In this document: piece by piece, positions 33,677 through 43,504 of the stretch
Position numbering within the stretch: the first letter of the stretch is position 1
How the letters are laid out: every line of letters starts with the position of its first letter
Assembly (NCBI GenBank): GCA_023213395.1
Contig: CM041465.1
Span: 56,861,741 to 56,925,740, forward strand
Direction of reading: 5' to 3'
DNA length: 64,000 nucleotides
Source: Cycas panzhihuaensis
Taxonomy: Eukaryota > Cycadophyta
Position numbers and translations under genes: made by a program
Notes under the pieces: model-generated
Seen by the model: the letters and a program-made list of their open reading frames with translations, nothing else
What the model was told of the DNA's origin: nothing
The model's database searches: none

Positions 33677-35272
33677 GTGCTTGCCATACATGCATCCTTC
33701 GCATACACCATCCGAGCAGGTAACTGATGACAGCCCACCCACCATCTTCAACCTCTTCAGCAGTGCAATACTTCTGTAATTAAGGTGCCCAAGGCGATTG
33801 TGCCACAGTTTACTCACGTCATCCGCACTGGCAACAAAGGCATAGGACTTCTTCGGAGATTGAAACTTCTCAAACACCCAGAAGTTGTCCATGGCTTTTC
33901 TGGTAGCTATGACAGTAAACTTCTGTTTTGGGTCCTTAATCAGACACTTATCTTCATAGAGCTCCACTTTCATACCTTGTTTGCAGATCTCCCTAGCATG
34001 TAAGGTTCAACTGCATCTTGGGTACATAGTATACCTCGGAAAACTTGCCTCCTGCAATGGAAACATCACCGATACCATCCACCGGCAATATGCGGGCATC
34101 TCCAAGAAGAATCTCAGCACCACTCTGATTTGAGTTCAACTTATCAAAGTTACGCCTCTGGTAAGAGATGTGCTTCTGCGCTCCAGAATCCAATACCCAA
34201 TAGTCTCTCCGATTTGATTTGGCTGACAAGGTTTGTGCTCGGATGCAATGGGCAGCAACACCCTTTCCTTTATCATCCTGGTTGCCTTTACGTTTGTCAC
34301 GACGCTTGAACCAACAGTTCTTCTCATGGTGACCATCCTTCTTGCAATAATTGCACTTTCCATTAAACTTCTTCTTGTCTTGGGAGCTTTCTCCAGACCG
34401 TTGTGTGATCTTCTCCTCCTTCGGGGCCTCCATCCGCTAAGGCCCGACTTGAACCGGATCCTCCAAGCAAACCATGATGTTTTAGCTTGGCATCCTCTGC
34501 TAGAATTAGGTTTTTAAACCCGTCAAAAGTTTTTGCCTCCATCACTTCGTCTCTACCATATATGGTCTGGAATGTGGCGAATGCAGCTGGCAGCTTCGAC
34601 ATGATTATCGCGAACAGGAGCGCATCATCGATCGAATTCTTCTTTAACTCTTCAACTTGTTCTTCAAGTCGGTTGTCTTGTTCAGGTAGGAGTTGATGTT
34701 GTTCTCATCTTCGACTTTTGAATTGAGTAGTTCCAACATCAGAGCAAGACACCTATTCGTCTTCTTCTTCTCAAAAGTGTCACATAACTTCGTCCAAATC
34801 TTGGCTGGGTCGTCTAGATTGTGAACAAGGGCTCTCTGGTCCGGCGCTAGTGAAAGTTTCAGTAGCCCAACGGCCATAAATTGCTTCTCTTCAAGTCTGA
34901 TCCGCTCCTTATAGTCAAGTGGGACTGACTCAAGTTTCGCCTTGGTGATTCCCCAGAGTTGGTTCACCATTAGAATTAGCTCCATGTTAGCCTTCCATTC
35001 TTGATCAAGTTGTTACCATTAAAGATAACCTTCGGCATAAGCTTCTCCATCTCGAATATCTCGCTACAAAATGAAGTACACAACACCAAATGGACGACAT
35101 GACCGAAAATGCACCCTTGTGACCTTCCTTTGCTTCACGAGCACACTTCCAAGGGACCCTAACATGATTATGCTCACGTCACTTGAGCCATCGATCGTAA
35201 TTCTTCCCTTTTCCATCAACAAACGTCCTTAGGTGGTCATTAAACGTCACACCCGACACTCCAAATGACCAA
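33677..35272 (-). pseudogene. Element D inverted half: leader, gag, protease, gag-pre-integrase
   Basis: On the minus strand: leader from about 35272; gag from about 35045 (PKVIFNGNNL, then MVNQLWGITKAKLESVPLDY, LKLSLAPDQRALVHNLDD, DTFEKKKTNRCLALMLELLN); gag end 34602-34363 (KLPAAFATFQTIYGRDEVME); zinc knuckle CNYCKKDGHHEKNCW (about 34365-34320); protease WVLDSGAQKHIS (about 34200-34165); and gag-pre-integrase 33973-33677 (SKLWHNRLGHLNYRSIALLK, CEGCMYGKHKL). It breaks exactly where the integrase core should begin. At least three frameshifts are present. Confidence 0.88.
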
Positions 35273-35274
35273 AA

Positions 35275-37061
35275 AATGCTCGTTTTAGTACAAAGAAGGT
35301 ACCACAAGATGACGGTGCATGGTCACAAGTCTCAAATACACACACAAGTGGGATGTGTAATAGTGAGGAACCGGGTCCTTCTATACCTTTATGGGCAAGG
35401 AAAACTCTTGAAGATTCCAGTGTGGCGATGCAAACTCTTACTGATGATAGACGAACCAAGTCGGCATGCCGAACTCACTGGTCGACACCAATGACTCAGT
35501 GATCCCGATTCGCTTGCCGGCGAAAGGAGATCCACGATGGAGAGTCGCAATGGAGGAAGAGTATGGTTCTCTGATGAAGAACGATACGTGGGATTTGGTT
35601 CCACTACCTCCATCGAAGAATCTTGTTGGATGCAAGTGGGTCTATAAGACAAAGTTCGCTCCGATGGAGAGGTGGACAAGTATAAGGCCGACTTGTTGCA
35701 TGTGATTCAAGCACAAAGAAGGAATTGACTATGAGGAGATGTTTGCACCAGTCTCCAGAATGACAACTACCACTTACTCATTTCCTTAGCAGCTGCTTTA
35801 GATTGGGAGTTACACCAGATGGACGTTAAGTCCGCATTCCTTAATGGGGATCTGAAGGAGGAGATATACATGTCGCAGCCTCTAGGATTCATTAAGGATG
35901 GCCAAGAGCATCTTGTTTGCCGTTTGAAGAAATCAATATATGGCCTGAAACAAGCACCCCGTGCTTGGTATGAGAAGATGGATGCCAAGTTGAAGGTTGA
36001 AGGTTTCGAAATTTCTGAACTCGACCCAAACCTGTATGTGAAAAGAAGAGGGACTTCCGTAGTTGCTTGCGTGGTGTATGTGGATGATCTAATCATCGGC
36101 GGTAATTGTAGCAAGGCTATAGCCGAAGTCAAGTCCAGTTTGGGAGCTTCATTCAACATGACGGATCTTGGGAAACTTCACTATTTCTTGGGCATTCAAA
36201 TCAGGCAGATGGAAGATAGGATCGTGTTGTTGCAATCCCAGTATGTGAAGAACTTATTGGAGAGATTTGGAATGCAACACTGCAAACCTGTTGCAACACC
36301 TTGTGTCAAAGGCGCAAGATTATAGAAGGATATGGCCAAACCTTCTGTAGATGGTACAACATATCGTCAGTTGGTAGGGAGTCTCATTTATTTGACTCAT
36401 ACCAGGCCAGATATCGCATACGCTGTTGGATTGGTTTTCTGCTACATGCAGAATCCACAGGAGTCTCATTTGGTGGCAACAAAACAGATTTTGAAATATC
36501 TAAAGGGGACAATCAATTTTGGTCTTGAATACCGCAGAGGTGAGAAGATCAGGTTGCATGGCTACACGGATGCTGATTGGGGAGGAGATTCCGACGATCG
36601 GAAGTCCACTGCTGGATACCTGTTTAGTATTGGCAATGGATTTATTTTGTGGCAGTCGAAGAAGCAGCAGACAGTGGCGCTATCTTCTCTGTATGTAATA
36701 TCAAGGACTCAGTGTTGATGCGAAAGAAGCAGTATGGTTGCAAGGTCTCTTGGAATTTCTTGGCGTTTCCAATGGACATCCAATTCTCTTTGTTGATAAT
36801 CAGAGTACCATTCGTCTGTCGAAGAATCCAGAGTTTCATGCGCATACAAAGCATATTGAGATTCAGCACCATTACATTCGTGAGTTGATCAAGTCAGGGA
36901 AACTGCTGGTCGACTATTGTCCTAGTGAATTACAACTTGCGGACGTGTTTTCCAAACCTCTCACTGAAGACCATTTCACGAAGATGTGTACCGGATTAGG
37001 ACTCACTGATGTTATCCTTGAGGGGGGATGTATCAACAAGGATAAAGAAGCTGCAGGATAG
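35275..37061 (+). pseudogene. Element D direct half: integrase tail, RT and RNase H
   Basis: From the left: PLWARKTLEDSSVAMQTLT (integrase tail, equivalent to PIWARKTIEEL in B); RT DPRWRVAMEEEYGSLMKN, NLVGCKWVYKTK, then MDVKSAFLNGDLKEEIYM and the catalytic box VVYVDDLIIGG (about 36078-36100); RT/RNase H linker LVGSLIYLTHTRPDIAYAVG; RNase H DADWGGDSDDRKSTAGYLFS, NQSTIRLSKNPEFHAHTKHI to DVFSKPLTEDHFTKM (36738-37061). Frameshifts lie near 35650-35800 and 36690, and a TAG lies at 36323-36325. Confidence 0.9.
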
Positions 37062-37125
37062 TCCCAGCCTTCGTGATAACTCAACTGCATCGCTGCTGAT
37101 TCCCCACATTCACATTAAGGGGGGA

Positions 37126-37480
37126 TGTTAGCGTGGCAGTTAATTATTAAGCCACTTAATTAATGTTAATGTGGTTTAATTATGTGAAAAGGTGTGAGCG
37201 AAAAAGTGCGACTTATTCGGAGGGTCACAACCCTAATCGGGTGGCACCTCTTGGAGAGTATAAAAGCCTTAAGGCCTTGTATATTCATCATCCAAGTTCA
37301 TTGTATAATAATCAATGATCCCTTGAGGATCCTTTTGTGGTGGGTTTTTTCCCGAAAGGGTTTCCCACGTATATCCTGTGTTCTGTGCCTATCTTCTGTG
37401 TATATTTTATATTGTGCTTGCTGTGTATGGTAAAAGATCCTGCGTATGAGAACACATGTATGTCTTTATGTTCTCGAACA
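37126..37480 (+). repeat. Element D 3' LTR
   Basis: 355 bp, TGTTAGCGTGGC to TTCTCGAACA, after purine tract CATTAAGGGGGGA (about 37113-37125). It is similar to the LTR of B. A TATA-like AGTATAAAAG is at 37258-37267. The left end of D has no LTR. Confidence 0.88.
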
Positions 37481-37568
37481 ATCCACATGAGTCATTAATT
37501 CGACACAGAGTTAACCTTGACTAAGTTTGCTAACATCTCTTCTTAATGTGAATGTGGGATTATAGCTT
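37481..37568. repeat. Right copy of the 86/88-bp duplication flanking element D
   Basis: It repeats 33591-33676 and then continues into the internal region of E (CCAAACAATTTC). The left copy instead stops at the edge of D. Confidence 0.9.
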
Positions 37569-38195
37569 CCAAACAATTTCATTATCATAGGTGAAGAGAA
37601 GAATTGTCCTTGTTGTTATGTTTGCATTTGACACATCCCCCCCTCCAGGATAATTTTGCCAAATCCAAACTAACACATTTTTTTAGTCCTTGAAGACACC
37701 ATTAGTTGGCTTCTTTGCATGCTACACACTTGCAAAGTTCTCCACACCTTTGAATGGATCAATTTCATCTCTTCAATGGCTCCTTTTATGTCAAACCTAC
37801 TCCACACTAGTTCTGCATTAGCTTCTGGCTTCTCAAGTGGTTTTGTTTTTTTAAAAAAATTAATTAATTAATTAATTATTTTTTGCATAGGCTTTAATCA
37901 TGGACGATATGTGGCAATGTAGCCTCCCTTGTGCTCTAAGCAACAACATTGAGCTTTACGTTTCTTCAACATAGCCTTATATGGCTTCTACATCCACCCA
38001 TGTAGCCTCCTATGCCACAATATGGCTTCAATGTAGCCCGAACATCTACAATGGTCTCCATAACACAATTTTTTGTTTTGATGAGTGAATATATGCTTGA
38101 ATAGGCATGCATGGAGCACCTCGCTTCAAACACTTCAACACGGCCTTATCAAATTCTTAATTCAATATACATTTGCTTAAGTGGCTCTTAGAGAT
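37569..38195 (-). other. Element E internal region, part 1 (non-coding)
   Basis: No open frame or protein motif. It contains a TAAT microsatellite (about 37857-37878, five units) and loose repeats of TGGCTTC, CATGTAGCC and similar words. It is interrupted by element F after 38195. Confidence 0.6.
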
Positions 38196-38436
38196 TGATA
38201 GCAATCTCAATAGAGATGAAGCAAAGAAAAGACTTGTATTCAATGGAGATCTAGTCTCCTTTAAATATACATCCTCAAAGATGACTGTTACAAACTGAAA
38301 TGTAACTGATCCATAATTGACAGCCAAGTGTCATTACCTTAGACTTAAGTTACATTTAAGGGTGTCCAACATGAACCCTTTTACACCTAGATAAAACATT
38401 ACATCTCAAACCTAGATAAAACATTACATCTCAACA
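38196..38436 (-). repeat. Element F left LTR (3' LTR)
   Basis: 241 bp, TGATAGCAATC to ATCTCAACA. Its end contains a twice-repeated TAGATAAAACATTACATCTC. Confidence 0.93.
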
Positions 38437-38514
38437 CCCTCTCTTAATGTTTTATCTCTAACAAGCCTAATTTGTTTCTTAGATATTGAAGTCTCTATTT
38501 TCCAAGGGATTTTG

Positions 38515-39970
38515 TCAGAAGATCTGCAACTTTTTCGGAAGACAATATTCTAGGTCAATTTCCCTGTTGTGGACTTTTTCCCTTATGAAATGATGATGGA
38601 CTTCCATGTGCTTGGTTCTTGCATGAAGAAATGGGTTTTTGGTTAGCTTGATGGCACTCTGATTGTCACACTTTAGAGGAGTTGTCTCATTCTGCCGTTG
38701 TTCTAGATCGGTCAGGAGCTGTCTCAACCAGATGGCTTCACATGTTGCTGTCATAGCTGCTTTGTATTCTGCCTCGGTGGAAGATAATGCAACAGTAGCT
38801 TGTTTTTTATTGCGCCATGAGATTACAGAGGAGCCTAGAAAGAAACAGTATCCACTAGTTGATTTTCTTTGTTCCTTGTCTCCTACCCAATCAGAATCAC
38901 AAAAGCCTAACAATTTAGTTGATCCTCCTTTGGGATATACCAGTTTTAGGTTTGTTGTTCCCTTTAGGTATCTTAAAATTCTCTTTGTGGCCTTCCAGTG
39001 CTTTACTTTAGGATTCTGCATATATCTAGATACTAATCCCACTGAATGAGATATATTAGGTCTGGTAGTTATTAGATAGATCAGACTCCTGATCATTTGC
39101 CTGTATAAGGTGATATCTATTGCCTCCTCTATATCATCTGCAATTTGTTTTCATGGGTGTGGCATAGGAATTGCAGTTTTCCATCTGAAACTTGGTCAAC
39201 AGTTCTCTGATGTATTTGCTCTGGGACAGAGTTACATAACCTTGTTGTTGATCTATTTCTAATCCCAGGTAGTAGCTTAAAAGACCCAAGTCTGTCATTT
39301 CAAATTCTTGCTTGAGTTGTTCTTTTATGTGTTTGGTGACTTCTTCATCATTCCCGGTAAGAAGCATATCATCGACATAAACAACAATTATTATGACTTT
39401 GTTGTCCTTTTTCCTTATGTACAAGCTGGGGTCTGAATCACATCGTTTAAAGCTATTCTTGCATAGGTACTGATCTAATTTTATGCACTGTGCTCGAGGA
39501 GCTTGCTTTAATCCATACAATGCCTTTTTTAGTTTGCATACTAGATGCTCTTGTCCTTCTTTGACATATCCATCGGGCTGTTTCATGTAAACTTTTTTTT
39601 CTAATGTCCATTTAATAAGACACTTTTTACATCTAGCTGAGAGATTTTCCAACTCTGTGCAATAGCTAATGCAATCACTATCCTTACAGTGTTCATCTTG
39701 GCCACAGGAGAGAAGGTTTCCTCAAAGTCTACTTCAGCTGTTTGAGTGTATCCCTTTGCGACCAGTCATGCTTTGTATTTTTCTACTTTGCCATTGGTTC
39801 CTTCTTTGACTTTATAGACCTATTTGCAGCTGACAACTGATTTGTTGGCAAGCAATTTTGCCAATTCCCATGTCTGATTCTTCTTAATTGAATCCATTTC
39901 ATTGTCCATGGCTGTTTTCCACACATGTTGATCTTTGGCTTTTTGGAAAGTCTGAGGTTCGACTTTGCTT
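38515..39970 (-). pseudogene. Element F: RT and RNase H (broken)
   Basis: RT begins near 39960 in the main frame (MDNEMDSIKKNQTWEL, AEVDFEETFSPVAKMNTVRI) and moves to another frame for 39652-39134. That segment holds EKKVYMKQPDGYVKEGQEHL, KLKKALYGLKQAPRAQ and the catalytic box VVYVDDMLLTGND (about 39400-39360), then FEMTDLGLLSYYLGLEI. RNase H (39096-38515) returns to the first frame: SLIYLITTRPNISHSVG, DSDWVGDKEQRKSTSGYCFF, SSTEAEYKAAM, CDNQSAIKLTKNPF, ARTKHMEVHHHFIREKVH. RNase H is cut short by a frameshift at LPKKLQIF near 38520. Confidence 0.9.
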
Positions 39971-39999
39971 AGCAGGGCCTTCGGCTTTTGACTTCTTGT

Positions 40000-41367
40000 T
40001 CAGTGTTCAAGCACATTGCGTTTTCCTTCCTCAATTGTCTTGATGAACCATCTAGGCAACCTCTTTTGTTTTTGTGTGCCTTCTTCAATGTCTGTCTCTT
40101 CCATTGGTCGTTCTATGACTGATTCTGCTTCATCTGTCATTTCGGTTTGGATTGAAGAAGAAGGGGATGATTCTGCAAAGGGTACTTCTTCTGAAGTGAT
40201 TTCAGACACAACTTCCTGTTCTGTCTCCTTCTCATTTTCTTCAATTATTCTAACTTGTGCAGTTTCATTTGAACTGTCTCCTTCATTGAAAACCACATCT
40301 CTACTTACATAGATCTTATTGGACTTTGGATCTATGCATTTGTAGGCCTTGGAGTTTTTGTTGTAGCCTATCATAATACACTCTATGCTTTTTGCATCCA
40401 TTTTAGACCTTCTTTTATCAGGTATGTGAACAAAAGCTTGACTACCAAAAATTTTAAGTGAACTCACATCAGGTTTCCTACCTGTCCAGGCTTCTTTAGG
40501 GGTGATGTCTTTCAAAGCTTTTGTTAGACTTCGGTTTATCAGGTAGCAAGCGGTACTTATTGCCTCTGCCCAATAAGATTTTGGCACATTCTTCTCATAA
40601 ACTATACTTCTTGCCATCTCCATCAAAGTCCTGTTTTTCCTTTCTGCGACTCCGTTCGACTGTGGTGTGTAAGGAGTTGTGACCTGTCTACGAATTCCCT
40701 GGAACTTGCAATAGTTCAAGAATTCTTTTGACATATATTCACCTCCTCCATCTGATCTGATGCATTTAATTTTTGTTCCTGACTCCATTTCTGCTTCTGC
40801 TTTAAATTCTTTGAATACTTCAAACACTTCTGATTTGTTATGGAGAAAGTACACGCACACTTTCCGAGTAAAATCATCAATAAAGGTTAGGAAATACCTG
40901 CAGCCATTGATTGAAAGTGGTGTGATGGGACCACAAAGATCTGTATGAATCAATTCTAACTTTGACTGTGCTCTCCAAATGCTTTCTTTAAATGGATGTT
41001 GGTGATGTTTGCCAAGTTGGCAACCTTTGCAGACAAAGTTATCAGAAGAGATATGAGGCAACCCATTTACTATTCTAGATTTTTTCATTAATTTTAGCGT
41101 CTCAATTGGGAGATGTCCATACTTCAAATGCCATATTTTATTACTAGTTTCGACAACAGTACAAACTTTTTCCTCCACATTGGGAAGTACAAGATCTAAC
41201 AAGAGTTTGTACAAATCATTACATCTTATGCCTTTTGCAATGATTTCTCCATTATTCTTCATGTTCATAATGTGACAATATCCTTCTTCATCAAAGATTG
41301 TTCTTAGTCCCTTTTTACTAAGTTGTGAAATAGAAAGAAGATTCATTTTTAGTTCAGGGACTAACAA
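40000..41367 (-). pseudogene. Element F: integrase (455-codon open stretch)
   Basis: The longest open stretch in the window. It starts in the protease/gag-pre-integrase linker (LVPELKMNLLSISQLSKKGL), then WHLKYGHLPIETLKLMKKS, a zinc-binding CKGCQLGKHHQHPF, and the integrase core (HTDLCGPITPLSINGCRYFL, FIDDFTRKVCVYFLHNKSE, IRSDGGGEYMSKEFL, TPYTPQSNGVAERKNRTLME). The three acidic residues of the D,D-35-E site are all present. The C-terminal part (ITPKEAWTGRKPDVSSLKIF, YVSRDVVFNE) follows. It ends at a TGA (39997-39999) where element C has arginine in EHRTRSQKP, as expected from CGA to TGA change. The enzyme would insert element DNA into the genome. Confidence 0.93.
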
Positions 41368-41460
41368 AACATTTCCAATTTTTTTTATATTCCCCTGCAG
41401 ATTGATGGCGATGGTTCCAACCCCTTTTATATCAAGTGGGTATTTATCTCCCAGTTCGAC

Positions 41461-42525
41461 TTATTTGTCAAAGTCACAGGGCTTTAGAGTCTCAAACCAA
41501 TCTTCTTGGTTGGTCATATGTCGCGAGGCTCCTGAATCAACATACCATATGTCGCCATCCTTTAAACTGGCAGCCAAGGCAACAAGGAACGTAGTCTCTT
41601 CGTCATCTTCTTCTGTTTTCTCCTTGCTATATCCTCCGACAAGTCGTTTTCCTTTCTGGATCTCACTCCTTCGTTGTGGGCATTGACATGGATAATGCCT
41701 GGTCTGCCCGCAATGGTAGCAAATGTCAAAAATTTTGCAATTGCTGGAGATGTGCTCGGTTTTTCCACAATTAAAATAGATTTTGGTATCTCTACTTCGT
41801 CCACGTCCTCTGGATTCTTGCCAACGTCCACGCCCTCTAAAATCCGGTGTCGAGGCTCGTCCACGAATCTGGTTTCTCCCACGTGGGCCTAGATTCAATC
41901 TAAACGCAAAGGCATCCTCCTGTTTCGAAGAATCCTCATACCTCTTGTTTCTCTGTTCCTGTCTCAACAACAACCCTATTAATTCATCAAGAGTCATTTT
42001 GTCAATCTGATCACTATTCGTGATAGTGTTAATGGTTATGTCAAAAGATTTTGGCAACTTGGTTGCTACCAATTCCACCAACTCTTGTTCTGGGATCAAG
42101 CCTCCTACACTTAATAGATTATTTTGAATTGAAATAACTTTGTGCATGAACTCTGTTACAGTCTCACTTTCTTTCATGTGTAATCTATATAATTCTTCTT
42201 TAAGGGCGATTATCCTGGCTTTATTCTTTTGCCCATATAAATTCTCAAGACATTTCCAAATAGCAGAAGATGAATTCAGTTTTTCAACATATACCAAGAT
42301 TGAATCAGAAATTGACATTTTCAGAGTGAGCATTCCTATATTATCTCTTTCCTGCCAATTTGCCAGCTTTGGATTTGAGTCATTTGGACGAATTTCAATT
42401 CCATTTGCAATGCTCCAGGCATTTTAAACTCTCAAAATGGTTTCTACCTTAATCTTCCAGACATGGTAATTATAATTAATTAACTTTTCTTGTTCTGGTA
42501 AGGATATGAGTGTAGAGGCCATTGA
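41461..42525 (-). pseudogene. Element F: gag, zinc knuckles and protease
   Basis: The frame begins MASTLISLPEQEKLINYNYH near 42525, has a TAA at 42421-42423, and is open from 42333 to 41461. It contains copia gag motifs (ENLYGQKNKARIIALKEELY, LHMKESETVTEFMHKVISIQ, VATKLPKSFDITINTI), an RGRGR-rich basic tract, two knuckles (YFNCGKTEHISSNC, first Cys changed to Tyr; CYHCGQTRHYPCQC) and the protease site WYVDSGASRHMTN. It ends at a stop at about 41458-41460, after which the same frame continues to the integrase. Gag, protease and integrase were thus one polyprotein frame. Confidence 0.9.
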
Positions 42526-43258
42526 GCCTGAGAAAATATGAGATAACAGAGTCTGGGCCGTACACTTGTACGGATTTCCGTACAAAAATGAAGTTGTACG
42601 GATTTGAACAAAATGCACCTCAAAAGAAAGAGGGCGAAGAGAGGATCTCGGATCTGGTATTAGTTTTCCAAAACAGCTTTTAGATTATGAGAAAACAGGC
42701 TCGAAAGACAAGGAGGCGCCGCTAGGGTAAAACACGATTTTGCTTGAATCTTCAAAAAAACTCTGACAAATTCTTCAATATCGGTCACAATGTCTTCCTA
42801 ATACTGAAACGTAACATTTATGACAAATTTGATCCAAAAAATTGCGAAGAAATGAGAGAAATATGTGAAAATACCTCAAAACCTGCACAGACTGGTAATG
42901 TGGCCAAAACCGCCTTTAAACTTGCTCGGATGACTTCGACCCTGAAGAGAAAAGTGACGGGGAGATCAAGATCTACTTGCTGGTGAAATTTCGTCTGAAT
43001 TTGAGACACTTGATTTTCTTGTCCGTACAGTAGTACGGTTCTGTACTTAGGTCGTATAGCGCCTTTAATTCGCCTCCAAATCTGTCCTTCTAGCAATTTT
43101 GACTCTCATTCTAGCCTTTATGGGATTCTGCGTTTGCTGGCCTCTCTGTTTGTCTGGCTTCTGTGTTTGCTGGCCTCTCTGTCTGTCTTGCACTGTGACT
43201 ACCTTTCTCAGGCACCACACCCTCTCTCAAACAGGCAAGGTAACCTGCTCTGATACCA
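42526..43258 (-). promoter_or_regulatory. Element F leader: primer-binding site, 33-bp repeat, GTAC hairpin
   Basis: The primer-binding site TGGTATCAGAGCAGG (minus strand, about 43244-43258) abuts the LTR. A 33-bp unit is repeated twice (43123-43155 and 43156-43188), close to it as in C. A GTAC-rich cluster lies at 43019-43060. A near-palindrome, TTGTACGGATTTCCGTACAA (42566-42585, 9-bp stem), lies just upstream of the gag start. It is followed on the plus strand by GAAGTTGTACGGA, a motif also found in C. Confidence 0.6.
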
Positions 43259-43499
43259 TGATAGCAATCTCAATAGAGATGAAGCAAAGAAAAGACTTGT
43301 ATTCCATGGAGATCTAGTCTCCTTTAAATATACGTCCTCAAAGATGACCGTTACAAACTGAAATGTAACCGATCCATAAGTGATAGCCAAGTGTCATTAC
43401 CTTAGACTTAAGTTACATTTAAGGGTGTCCAACATGAACCCTTTTACACCTAGATAAAACATTACATCTCAAAACTAGATAAAACATTACATCTCAACA
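43259..43499 (-). repeat. Element F right LTR (5' LTR)
   Basis: 241 bp, the partner of 38196-38436, followed by TSD GAGAT. Confidence 0.93.
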
Positions 43500-43504
43500 G
43501 AGAT

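Larger units (their letters stand above)
33677..37480. mobile_element. Element D: rearranged copia, 5' half inverted, one LTR
   Basis: The left part (33677 to about 35272) reads leader, gag, zinc knuckle, protease and gag-pre-integrase on the minus strand. The right part (about 35275-37480) reads integrase end, RT, RNase H and a 3' LTR on the plus strand. The integrase core, primer-binding site and 5' LTR are absent. The whole is flanked by an 86/88-bp direct duplication instead of 5 bp. The LTR and proteins are related to those of B. Confidence 0.85.
38196..43499 (-). mobile_element. Element F: Ty1/copia, both LTRs (5.3 kb)
   Basis: Both LTRs are 241 bp (38196-38436 and 43259-43499), differing at about seven sites by eye. 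TSD GAGAT is perfect (38191-38195 and 43500-43504). On the minus strand, TGGTATCAGAGC abuts the right LTR and TAAGAGAGGG abuts the left LTR. Gag and most of pol share one frame with few lesions, making F the best preserved copia in the window. Confidence 0.95.
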
